DNA of 12,046 bases, taken from Candidatus Margulisiibacteriota bacterium (lineage in GTDB: Bacteria; Margulisbacteria; WOR-1; O2-12-FULL-45-9). The stretch lies in the NCBI GenBank assembly GCA_028714935.1, contig JAQTLJ010000023.1:1-12046 (forward strand), written 5' to 3'. Under the pieces are notes generated by a model. The model was not told the DNA's origin. It worked only from the letters and a program-made list of their open reading frames with translations, and searched no databases. The translations under genes and the position numbers were made by a program. Shown here piece by piece: positions 1-5,796 of this stretch (positions are counted from its first letter, which is position 1; each line of letters begins with the position of its first letter).

Positions 1-838
1 CCGCACCTACGGCACAGCGCCCGACTCTCCCGGCTGGTGGATCAGGATCCTTCCCAATAAATATTCCGCCCTGGTCCCTCAGGGCAATTTAGAGCGTATA
101 AAATGTGAGGACTTTTTTACTTATATGGATGGGGTCGGCGAACATGAGGTGATCGTCGAATCTCCGGACCATCACCAGACCATCGCAAATATGCAGCAAA
201 AGCAGGCTGAAGAGCTCTTTTTGGCTTACCGCGAAAGGTGTATTACCTTATCCAAAGACCCGAGATTTGAAATGGTGATCCTTTTCAAGAACCATGGCAT
301 AACGGCCGGGACTTCGTTGCTCCATCCCCATTCGCAGATCATTGCCATTCCGGTCACCCCGCTGCACATCCGCAACCGGATCGAAGCGGCGATGCATTAT
401 TTTGATGACAATGGCCGGTGCGTTTACTGTGATATGATCAAAAAAGAGAAGCTGGTTTGCGACCGGGTAGTGATTGAAACGGAAAATTTTATTTCTTTTG
501 AGCCGTTCGCTTCCCGCTCTCCGTTTGAAACCTGGGTCTTGCCCAAGAAACACAACTCTTCATTTGAGGATATCTCTCCGGAAAGCGCCAAAGAACTGGC
601 CTTTATTACACGCTCCACCCTGGCCAAGATCTACAAGTCGTTGAATAACCCGGATTATAATTTAGTGTTTCGCTCGGCACCGATCCACGAGAAGAACGTT
701 GAATATTATCACTGGCATATCCAGATCTTGCCGCGGGTGAGCGCGGTGGCTGGTTTTGAATTAGGTTCGGGCGTTTATATAAACACTGTTATTCCTGAGA
801 GTGCCGCTAAATTCCTGCGCGAAACTCCGGTGGCATGA
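1..838 (+). CDS. galT: Galactose-1-phosphate uridylyltransferase, 5' end cut by window edge
   Basis: The reading frame is open from base 2, so the first ATG inside the window (125) is internal; 278 residues are visible of a family usually about 320-350 aa. GalT exchanges UMP between UDP-glucose and galactose-1-phosphate in the Leloir pathway, in the cytosol. Seen: GWWIRILPNKY near the visible start, GVGEHEVIVESPDHH, the HPHSQI active-site motif (His-Pro-His, whose second His takes the uridylyl group), a CVYCD CxxC pair at the start of the second HIT-like half, FEPFASRSPFETWVLPKKH, and a C-terminal YYHWHIQILPR segment. This order matches the bacterial/archaeal GalT type. The stop overlaps the tlyA start (ATGA), implying co-transcription, though no functional link between the two is obvious. 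No damage is visible. Confidence 0.93.
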   Translation, partial: RTYGTAPDSPGWWIRILPNKYSALVPQGNLERIKCEDFFTYMDGVGEHEVIVESPDHHQTIANMQQKQAEELFLAYRERCITLSKDPRFEMVILFKNHGITAGTSLLHPHSQIIAIPVTPLHIRNRIEAAMHYFDDNGRCVYCDMIKKEKLVCDRVVIETENFISFEPFASRSPFETWVLPKKHNSSFEDISPESAKELAFITRSTLAKIYKSLNNPDYNLVFRSAPIHEKNVEYYHWHIQILPRVSAVAGFELGSGVYINTVIPESAAKFLRETPVA

Positions 839-1581
839 AAAAGAGGCTGGATCAGCTGCTGACCGAACAAGGCTTCTTTCCCTCCCGCGCCAAGGCTCAG
901 GCTGCCATTATGACGGGAATCGTGTTTGTGGATGGACAAAAAGAAGAAAAAGCCGGCCGAATGATCGCTGAGGGAGCCAAGGTTGAAGTGCGGGGAGAAA
1001 CGATGCCCTATGTCAGCCGGGGCGGGGTGAAGCTGGAAAAAGCGCTGGGGGAATTCGGCGTTGAAGCGGCCGGGAAAACCGCGCTCGATATCGGGGCTTC
1101 GACCGGCGGCTTTACCGATTGCCTGCTGCAGCATGGCGCCGCCAAAGTTTACGCGGTCGATGTCGGCTACGGCCAGCTTGATTGGAAGCTGCGCCAGGAC
1201 CCGCGAGTCAAGGTCATAGAACGGACCAATGCCAGGCATTTAAAACTGAGCGACTTGGGGCTGGAAGCCTCTGATATCGGACTGGGCGTCATCGATGTCT
1301 CTTTTATCTCGCTGGCCAAAATACTCCCCGCCGTCTATAATCTGCTGTTAGATCGGGCCGAGGTAGTGGCGCTGATCAAACCGCAATTTGAAGCCAAACG
1401 GCAGCAGGTGGGGAAGGGCGGGATCGTAAAAGATGAGCGTGTCCATCAGGAAGTTGTTGCCAGAGTTAAAGCCTCAGCGGCCGAGATCGGTTTTGAGGTG
1501 AAAGCTGTCACCCCTTCGCCGATAACCGGGGCAGATGGCAATCGGGAGTTTTTGATCTACCTGAAAAAGGAGAAGCGATGA
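835..1581 (+). CDS. tlyA: TlyA-family rRNA 2'-O-methyltransferase (S4 + FtsJ domains)
   Basis: TlyA enzymes 2'-O-methylate cytidines of 16S/23S rRNA using SAM; some members are annotated as hemolysins. At 248 aa it is of normal length. Residues 1-60 form an S4 RNA-binding domain (KKRLDQLLTEQGFFPSRAKA), followed by the linker YVSRGGVKLEKAL and an FtsJ-type Rossmann domain. Visible are SAM motif I LDIGASTGGFTDCLL (84-98) and the K-D-K-E tetrad expected for 2'-O-methylation: K66, D154 (IDVSF), K182 (IKPQF) and E238 (NREF). The start is fixed by the ATGA overlap with galT; no strong Shine-Dalgarno sequence is visible, so re-initiation after galT is likely. A tlyA-nadK neighbourhood is common in bacteria and is kept here with one gene in between. 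All catalytic positions are present, so I expect an active enzyme. Confidence 0.93.
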   Translation: MKKRLDQLLTEQGFFPSRAKAQAAIMTGIVFVDGQKEEKAGRMIAEGAKVEVRGETMPYVSRGGVKLEKALGEFGVEAAGKTALDIGASTGGFTDCLLQHGAAKVYAVDVGYGQLDWKLRQDPRVKVIERTNARHLKLSDLGLEASDIGLGVIDVSFISLAKILPAVYNLLLDRAEVVALIKPQFEAKRQQVGKGGIVKDERVHQEVVARVKASAAEIGFEVKAVTPSPITGADGNREFLIYLKKEKR

Positions 1582-2114
1582 TCTATCCAATCATCTTTGT
1601 TTTTGTGGTCGGAATAATTATCGGCTTTATCTTGTTTTATTTTCTGCTTTGGAAAAGGTCTGGCGGGAGAGCGGCCGCGCAGGCCGAGAGCCCAAAATTT
1701 TCCGAAAAAGAAGCGGAAGCGATCTTGGCCCGGGCGGGTTTACAGATCATGGAAAGACGCCCCAAAGCGGCGGTCATCACTAAGATCAACGGCCAGGACC
1801 ACTTTGGCTGTCTGGAGGCCGACTACCTAGTTAAAAAGGACAAAAAAAGACAGGTGGTTGTCGTTCATTACACGGAAGGTGAGCCGGACCCGAATGAGCC
1901 GCACTTGCGCCGGCGGCTTTTAGAATATGATAATGTTTATGCTCCGGACGGCTTATTGATCCTGGACATTAATACGGGAGAGATCCGCGAAGTAACTTTT
2001 CGCTTCCCGCGGGAAAGGGGCCTGGATGTGTTTTTCCGGGCGCTGATCACGGTGTTTATTATCCTGGCGGCAATTGGTATAATCTGGGTGATGTTCATAC
2101 TAAAACTGATCTGA
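1578..2114 (+). CDS. Two-TM membrane protein with a degenerate PD-(D/E)XK-like core
   Basis: This 178-aa protein has hydrophobic helices at both ends (about residues 2-24 and 151-175) around a soluble core at about 40-145. The core pattern ADYLVKKDKKRQVVVVHY, a charged RRRLLEY helix, and DGLLILDINTGEIREVTF resembles small Holliday-junction-resolvase/PD-(D/E)XK-like proteins, in which the second strand normally reads like VVEVKTG. Here that strand is VVVVHYTEG, so the Glu and Lys of ExK are missing while the upstream Asp (D82) stays. I infer a non-catalytic, membrane-tethered member with unknown function. It overlaps tlyA by ATGA and has its own AAGGAG ribosome binding site at about 1566-1571, so it should be expressed with tlyA and nadK. 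The fold assignment rests on pattern memory and is moderate to low; the ORF itself is secure. Confidence 0.75.
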   Translation: MIYPIIFVFVVGIIIGFILFYFLLWKRSGGRAAAQAESPKFSEKEAEAILARAGLQIMERRPKAAVITKINGQDHFGCLEADYLVKKDKKRQVVVVHYTEGEPDPNEPHLRRRLLEYDNVYAPDGLLILDINTGEIREVTFRFPRERGLDVFFRALITVFIILAAIGIIWVMFILKLI

Positions 2115-2124
2115 AAGCTCGAGA

Positions 2125-2132
2125 TAAGGAGG
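2125..2132 (+). promoter_or_regulatory. Strong Shine-Dalgarno of nadK
   Basis: TAAGGAGG is a near-complete anti-16S match, 5 nt before the ATG at 2138. It is the strongest ribosome binding site seen in this window and fixes the nadK start. The preceding stop is at 2112-2114, so nadK is the one gene in this cluster that is not overlap-coupled. Confidence 0.85.
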
Positions 2133-2137
2133 CTGTA

Positions 2138-2899
2138 ATGACGACTATCGCAGTTATTTATAAAAAGGAAGACCGCTTGATCTCGGCGACCGCTCAGCAG
2201 GTAATTAAGGAGCTGAAGAAAAAAGGCTACAAGATCGATCTTGATAAGGCAAAATTCGCTCTCACTTTTGGCGGGGACGGGACGATCCTCCGGTCGGCGA
2301 GGCTCCTGGCTAAAAACCAGACGCCGATTTTGGGGATTCATTTGGGCGGTCTGGGATTCTTATCCGAAATCGAACTGCATAACCTGGACGAAGCGCTGGA
2401 GCAGGTCAAAAAAGGTAAATTCAAGATCGAAGAGCGGACGATGATCGAAGCCCTGGTCGGCGGAAAAAGGCTGGTCGCGCTCAACGATATCGTTATCAGT
2501 AACAGCGGCATCGCCAGGGTCATCAAATTGGAGATCAAAGGGATTGCCGAATACACTTCGGATGGGATAATCTTTTCGACGGCTACCGGGTCAACCGCTT
2601 ACAATTTATCTGCCGGCGGCCCGATACTGACGCCGGATTCGCGGAGCATGGTCATTTCGGCGATCTGCCCGCATAGTATCAGCACGCGTCCGCTGGTGGT
2701 TGAACAGCCAGTGACCGCGGTCCTGAATCGGGGGAAAAAGGCGATCCTAACGGCGGACGGGCAGCAGCTCTTCCCATTGCATGAAGGGCAAAAAGTCAGG
2801 ATTCAAAGGTCACAGGAAAAAACACGCTTTATCCGGCTAGCGGGCTATGATTTCTTTAAAAGGGTGGAAAGGGCTTTTGGGTTTGCTGCCAGGATCTAA
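2138..2899 (+). CDS. nadK: NAD kinase
   Basis: NadK phosphorylates NAD+ to NADP+ using ATP or polyphosphate, the only route to NADP(H), in the cytosol. At 253 aa it is close to the shorter bacterial/archaeal forms. Seen: GGDGT (45-49), the signature nucleotide loop; GIHLGGLGFLSE (67-77); ALND (114-117) contacting the NAD adenosine; and the long motif from SDGIIFSTATGSTAYNLSAG to GGPI (141-163), followed by CPHS and RPLVV. The start is set by a strong ribosome binding site. It is the last + strand gene of its cluster, and its TAA stop shares bases with the stop of the convergent small gene on the other strand. All signature motifs are intact. Confidence 0.95.
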   Translation: MTTIAVIYKKEDRLISATAQQVIKELKKKGYKIDLDKAKFALTFGGDGTILRSARLLAKNQTPILGIHLGGLGFLSEIELHNLDEALEQVKKGKFKIEERTMIEALVGGKRLVALNDIVISNSGIARVIKLEIKGIAEYTSDGIIFSTATGSTAYNLSAGGPILTPDSRSMVISAICPHSISTRPLVVEQPVTAVLNRGKKAILTADGQQLFPLHEGQKVRIQRSQEKTRFIRLAGYDFFKRVERAFGFAARI

Positions 2900-3114
2900 T
2901 TGAGCCACTGGCCGCTGTTCATCGCGGTTATTTTAGCCAGGTCGTCGACCAGCAGGAAGATCGCCGGGTCAGACAGGTTCGGGGCGCCGGTCTGCCGGAA
3001 GATCGTAAAAAGAGTGACGCGGTGGATTTTAGCGTCAGCCAGTTTTTCCAAGTAGTTCTGGAAGGCGTATTTTTCGATCGTTTGGATGACTTTCGCGTTG
3101 TCCATGGTGTTCAT
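2896..3114 (-). CDS. Small protein of unknown function (72 aa)
   Basis: I do not recognise this protein. It is soluble-looking, with no signal peptide or TM segment. The N-terminal half is probably helical (MDNAKVIQTIEKYAFQNYLEKLADAK), followed by a hydrophobic IHRVTLFTIF stretch and a C-terminal helix around DPAIFLLVDDLAKI. It is judged real because the start at 3114 has a GAGGGG ribosome binding site whose 5' edge touches the stop of the upstream 65-aa gene 11 bp away, giving a tidy two-gene unit. The TAG stop lies inside the nadK stop region (both read from CTAA), so transcription converges there. Function is unknown; expression together with the 65-aa gene is likely. Confidence 0.65.
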   Translation of the reverse strand: MNTMDNAKVIQTIEKYAFQNYLEKLADAKIHRVTLFTIFRQTGAPNLSDPAIFLLVDDLAKITAMNSGQWLN

Positions 3115-3125
3115 TTTATCCCCTC

Positions 3126-3323
3126 TTAAAAGTAACTCTTGCTGCCGGCTTCTTTTTTCAGGAAGATGTCCGCGAAGACCCTGATGAATTTTCCGGAAAC
3201 CGAGATGCTGTCTTTGCTGATGAAGGTGGCGTCCTGGACATAATTAGCCCGTTTGGCTTTACCCGGCTGGCTGAGGGAAACGACATCGTAATTGCTTTTA
3301 TTTATGTTTTTTTCTGCGTCCAT
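3126..3323 (-). CDS. Small protein of unknown function (65 aa)
   Basis: I do not recognise this protein. It has a polar, lysine-rich N-terminus (MDAEKNINKSNYDVVSLSQPGKAKRANYV), a middle rich in Ser/Val that may form beta strands (DATFISKDSISVSGKFIRVF), and a basic tail KKEAGSKSYF. It has no TM segment, cysteines or known motif. The start is supported by AGGAG seven nt upstream (+ strand positions 3330-3334 read CTCCT). It is the first gene of a two-gene - strand unit running away from the kinase gene, with which it shares a 108-bp divergent intergenic region. It could be a small regulator or structural accessory specific to the lineage, but the sequence gives no further hint. Confidence 0.62.
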   Translation of the reverse strand: MDAEKNINKSNYDVVSLSQPGKAKRANYVQDATFISKDSISVSGKFIRVFADIFLKKEAGSKSYF

Positions 3324-3431
3324 TTTTTTCTCCTGGGTCTTCTTTCCTACTTATATATCGATAAGTTTTGGTAGAAATTTCACTATTTCTTTAAATAACC
3401 GGCAGCCGGGAAATATGCTATAATTCAAACT
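3324..3431. promoter_or_regulatory. Divergent intergenic region with two inverted repeats
   Basis: This 108-bp AT-rich region separates the - strand small-gene pair from the kinase/PASTA/rpe unit, so it must hold promoters in both directions. It contains ACTTAT-6 nt-ATAAGT (3349-3366) and CCGGC-A-GCCGG (3399-3409). The second occupies the spot where a -35 box of the rightward promoter would sit, as an operator might. For the leftward direction only a loose TATAAG-like box, read on the - strand inside the first repeat, was found, with no good -35. Operator function is inference from position and symmetry. Confidence 0.35.
3416..3424 (+). promoter_or_regulatory. Extended -10 promoter, likely leaderless start of the kinase gene
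   Basis: TGC-TATAAT is a perfect extended -10 element (TGnTATAAT) with no recognisable -35 at 16-18 bp, as is common for extended -10 promoters. Only 7 nt separate it from the ATG at 3432, so transcription should begin at or within a base or two of the start codon, giving a leaderless mRNA. No Shine-Dalgarno sequence precedes this ATG. Confidence 0.6.
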
Positions 3432-4457
3432 ATGGAACGCTTCCTTAAAAGCCGCTATCGGATTGGCGAAAAACTGTCCGAAAACCCCTTCAGCATAACT
3501 TATAAGGGTTATTTTGCCGGGACGGAAAAGCCGGTGATCATCAAGATCTATAAGCGGGGGACCTTGAATTCCCTGCTCATCAACCGGATGAAGCAGAAGG
3601 TCAGGGAACTCTCTCTGATCAACAGCCCGAATATCGCTAAATTAATTGACGGTGATTACGGCTGGCAAGGGTTTTATTATGTGCGGGAATATATCGATGG
3701 GGAGAGCCTGCAGCAGATTATGGACAGCCAGCGGGAAGTCGGAGCAGAGAAAGCGATGGAGATCGCCGGGGAAGTGAGCCGGGCGCTGGAATTGGCGCAC
3801 GCCAAAGGGATCGTTCACGGCGAAATAAAACCGAGCAATATTTTTATTGACTCCCGGGGAGGAGTAAAAGTTGCGGATTTTATAATTGAAGGCGAGATCA
3901 AGGAAGCCATGCCCCAAAAGGCGCTGTCGATCATGGATAACGGGCGATATCTTTCTCCTGAAGAATTGGCGGGGGAAACTGCAACCGCGGCTTCTGACAT
4001 CTATTCGTTGGGGCTGGTCCTGGTCGAGATGCTGGACACGAAGGCGACTGCACTTGAAAAAGGCATGGCCGGCGGTTTAAAAAAGGTCAAAAGCGGAGCG
4101 GTTTTTAACAGGGACGCGCTGGGCAAGTTCCCTAAATATCTTCAGGATATTATCGCCAAGGCCCTCCAGAACAATACTGTGCTTAGGTTCCGATCGATGT
4201 CCGCTTTTCGGGCCAGTCTGGAGAAAAAAAGCCTGATCGAAGAAAGTTCGAGGCCGGAGGAGCTGATCACGATCTTTGATAATACCGTTACCCAGTACGG
4301 CGGAGACGATCTTAGCGGAGAAGCCGAATCGCTGGAAGACCTGGGGCGGGTGAAGCTGCGCTGGGGAAAAGAGAAACATCGCAACTGGATCTTGGCGTTA
4401 GTGCTGGGGGCGGCCTTTCTTTCCGGGTTGCTTTATGTCTTTTTCTTTGTGAGATAA
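3432..4457 (+). CDS. Membrane-anchored Hanks-type kinase-fold protein with altered catalytic motifs (possible pseudokinase)
   Basis: This 341-aa protein has a Ser/Thr kinase-like domain at about residues 8-265, a linker, and one TM helix at about 318-339 ending the protein, so the kinase domain should be cytosolic. Retained: the VAIK-type lysine K38 (VIIKIY), a possible helix-C E59, K133 and N136 in the catalytic loop, D149, an SPEE version of APE (175-178) and D189 in SDIYSLGLVLVEML. Altered: the glycine-rich loop is LSENPFSITYKGY, without GxGxxG; the HRD motif is HGE, putting Glu at the catalytic-base position (E131); and DFG is DFI. Activity may be weak or absent, leaving a binding or scaffold role. 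PrkC/PknB kinases normally carry PASTA repeats after the TM helix; here those are in the next gene, 2 nt away. The rpe gene two steps on also fits a PrkC-like locus. Confidence 0.85.
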   Translation: MERFLKSRYRIGEKLSENPFSITYKGYFAGTEKPVIIKIYKRGTLNSLLINRMKQKVRELSLINSPNIAKLIDGDYGWQGFYYVREYIDGESLQQIMDSQREVGAEKAMEIAGEVSRALELAHAKGIVHGEIKPSNIFIDSRGGVKVADFIIEGEIKEAMPQKALSIMDNGRYLSPEELAGETATAASDIYSLGLVLVEMLDTKATALEKGMAGGLKKVKSGAVFNRDALGKFPKYLQDIIAKALQNNTVLRFRSMSAFRASLEKKSLIEESSRPEELITIFDNTVTQYGGDDLSGEAESLEDLGRVKLRWGKEKHRNWILALVLGAAFLSGLLYVFFFVR

Positions 4458-4459
4458 AA

Positions 4460-5104
4460 ATGCTGATAGAATATTTAACGTTTTATCTGATATTTATTAT
4501 AATCGCTTCTTTGCTGGTGAGCCTGATCGTTTTAAGGCTGAAATTCCCTTCACCTCAGGTCGTGATCCCGCTGGTCATTGCGCTGATTCTGGTGCCGGCG
4601 CCGGTCGGTTATGTTTATGTCACCTATTTTAATTCTTTGCCCGAAACGTCGATCCCCGACCTATCCGGCCTGACGCTGGATACGGCAATGGCCAAGCTGG
4701 AATCCCTGGACCTAAAAGGGCGTCATGCCGGCAGTGTTTATGACATGAAATATCCGGAGGGACGGGTCGTTTCCCAGCGGCCGGAGGCGGGGAGAAAAGT
4801 GAAGGTGGGACGCCTTGTCAGTTTGCTGACCAGCTCTGGCCGGAGGAGAACGATTGTGCCCAATCTCCTGGGCCGTCCCGCCGCCCAGATCGAAGAGGTG
4901 CTTGCCGCTAAAGGGTTGCTTTTGGGGGAAGTGAGACAGGATTTTATGCCGGAACTTGATCCCGGGATAGTTCTTACCCAGAGCCCGCTGCCCGGAGAAG
5001 AGGTTGATGTTGATTCCGCTATTAATGTTACTGTTTCGTCCACCGCCGAAGCGCAGGAGCCGGCGGGGACGGCAACTGATGAAGGAGGATTCCGATTATG
5101 GTAA
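4460..5104 (+). CDS. Membrane protein with two PASTA domains (separated sensor half of a PASTA kinase)
   Basis: This 214-aa protein has two hydrophobic segments (about 5-25 and 33-56), then two PASTA domains: about 64-125, opening IPDLSGLTLDTAMAKLESL and closing VVSQRPEAGRKVKVG, and about 131-194, opening IVPNLLGRPAAQIEEVLAAKG and closing VLTQSPLPGEEVDVDSAINVTVS. A short Gly/Ala/Glu-rich tail follows. PASTA domains bind peptidoglycan fragments or beta-lactams outside the cell and usually sit C-terminal to a PrkC/StkP kinase. The gene begins 2 nt after the kinase stop and overlaps rpe by 7 nt, so all three should share one mRNA. I infer that it partners the kinase-like protein in the membrane. 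With two TM segments both termini could be outside, or the first segment may be a partial anchor; the topology is uncertain. Confidence 0.88.
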   Translation: MLIEYLTFYLIFIIIASLLVSLIVLRLKFPSPQVVIPLVIALILVPAPVGYVYVTYFNSLPETSIPDLSGLTLDTAMAKLESLDLKGRHAGSVYDMKYPEGRVVSQRPEAGRKVKVGRLVSLLTSSGRRRTIVPNLLGRPAAQIEEVLAAKGLLLGEVRQDFMPELDPGIVLTQSPLPGEEVDVDSAINVTVSSTAEAQEPAGTATDEGGFRLW

Positions 5105-5745
5105 AAATCGCGCCATCGATCTTATCGGCTGATTTTGGGAAGCTTGAAAATGAAATTCGAAAAGTAGAGGCGGCCGGAGCTGACCTGATCCACATTGACG
5201 TCATGGATGGCCATTTTGTCCCCAACATCACGATCGGCCCGCTGATCGTTAAAGCTTGCCGCAGGGCAACTAAGCTGCCGCTGGATGTCCACCTGATGAT
5301 CGAAAACCCGGACCGTTATATCCCCGATTTTGCCAAAGCCGGGGCGGATATTATTACGATCCATGTCGAAGCCTCAAAAAACCTGATCGAAGATATCGAA
5401 CTGATCAAGCGGAACAACGTTAAACCCGGCGTGGTCGTTAATCCGGCGACGCCAATTGAAAAGGTGTTCCCTGTCCTGGACAAGGTCGCAATGGTCTTAT
5501 TGATGTCTGTCAATCCTGGTTTTGAGGGCCAAAAATTCATGCCGGCAGTGTTGCTCAAAATAAAAGCCTTGCAGTCGTTAGTTGTTAGTCGTAAGTTGTC
5601 AGTTGATATAGAAGTCGACGGCGGGATCAACCTGGAAACGGCCAAAGAAGTGATTAAAGCTGGAGCCAATGTCCTGGTTTCTGGGTCAGCGATCTTTTAC
5701 GCCAAAGATTATGGCGCGGTCATCCGGCAATTAAAAGCCAAATAA
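5098..5745 (+). CDS. rpe: Ribulose-phosphate 3-epimerase
   Basis: Rpe interconverts ribulose-5-phosphate and xylulose-5-phosphate in the pentose phosphate pathway, in the cytosol. At 215 aa it is full length. The TIM-barrel hallmarks are intact: APSILSADF at the N-terminus with S8, HIDVMDGHFVPN with metal ligands H32 and D34, DVHLMI with H65, MSVNPGFEGQKF, EVDGGI with D174, and GSAIF near the end for phosphate binding. The start at 5098 has a GGAGG ribosome binding site (about 5084-5088) inside the end of the PASTA gene. Adjacency of rpe to a PASTA-kinase locus is known from Firmicutes (prkC, rsgA, rpe). Residues about 159-171 are encoded by a run of heptamer repeats, replacing the usual charged helix without changing family length. 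Confidence 0.95.
   Translation: MVKIAPSILSADFGKLENEIRKVEAAGADLIHIDVMDGHFVPNITIGPLIVKACRRATKLPLDVHLMIENPDRYIPDFAKAGADIITIHVEASKNLIEDIELIKRNNVKPGVVVNPATPIEKVFPVLDKVAMVLLMSVNPGFEGQKFMPAVLLKIKALQSLVVSRKLSVDIEVDGGINLETAKEVIKAGANVLVSGSAIFYAKDYGAVIRQLKAK
5574..5608 (+). repeat. Five tandem imperfect heptamers (consensus GTTGTTA) inside rpe
   Basis: The units are GTCGTTA, GTTGTTA, GTCGTAA, GTTGTCA and GTTGATA, directly adjacent, with one or two changes each from the consensus. They encode about residues 159-171 of Rpe (QSLVVSRKLSVDI). The base and amino-acid composition differs from the flanking coding DNA, and 35 bp is not a multiple of three, yet the frame reads through to the conserved EVDGGI. 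Origin by slippage or by insertion of a short-repeat element is inferred. Confidence 0.7.
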
Positions 5746-5796
5746 TCTGCCGCTAAGCTGAAATTTTCTCTTTTTTTACCCGAAAAATAGCTAGTC

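Noticed and set aside
125..127. ATG at 125 as the galT start
   Set aside because: The frame is open upstream to the window edge and encodes conserved GalT sequence (GWWIRILPNKY), so this Met is internal.
775..1239. 154-aa open frame on the - strand opposite tlyA
   Set aside because: It lies antisense to a clear methyltransferase with all catalytic motifs, has no recognisable domain, and is what high-GC codon use produces by chance.
4077..4384. Overlapping - strand open frames opposite the kinase-like gene
   Set aside because: Shadow frames of a gene with a recognisable domain and TM helix; no supporting start signals seen.
5574..5608. CRISPR-like or tRNA-related repeat
   Set aside because: Units are 7 bp and contiguous with no spacers; it is a simple tandem repeat within a coding frame.
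5783..5788. AAAAAT as a -10 box for the RSH gene
   Set aside because: Only 4 of 6 matches and no acceptable -35 spacing; the position (8 nt before ATG) fits the leaderless pattern but the sequence is too weak to list.
5746..5796. Terminator after rpe, based on the T-rich run at about 5766-5777
   Set aside because: No stable stem could be drawn upstream of the T tract.
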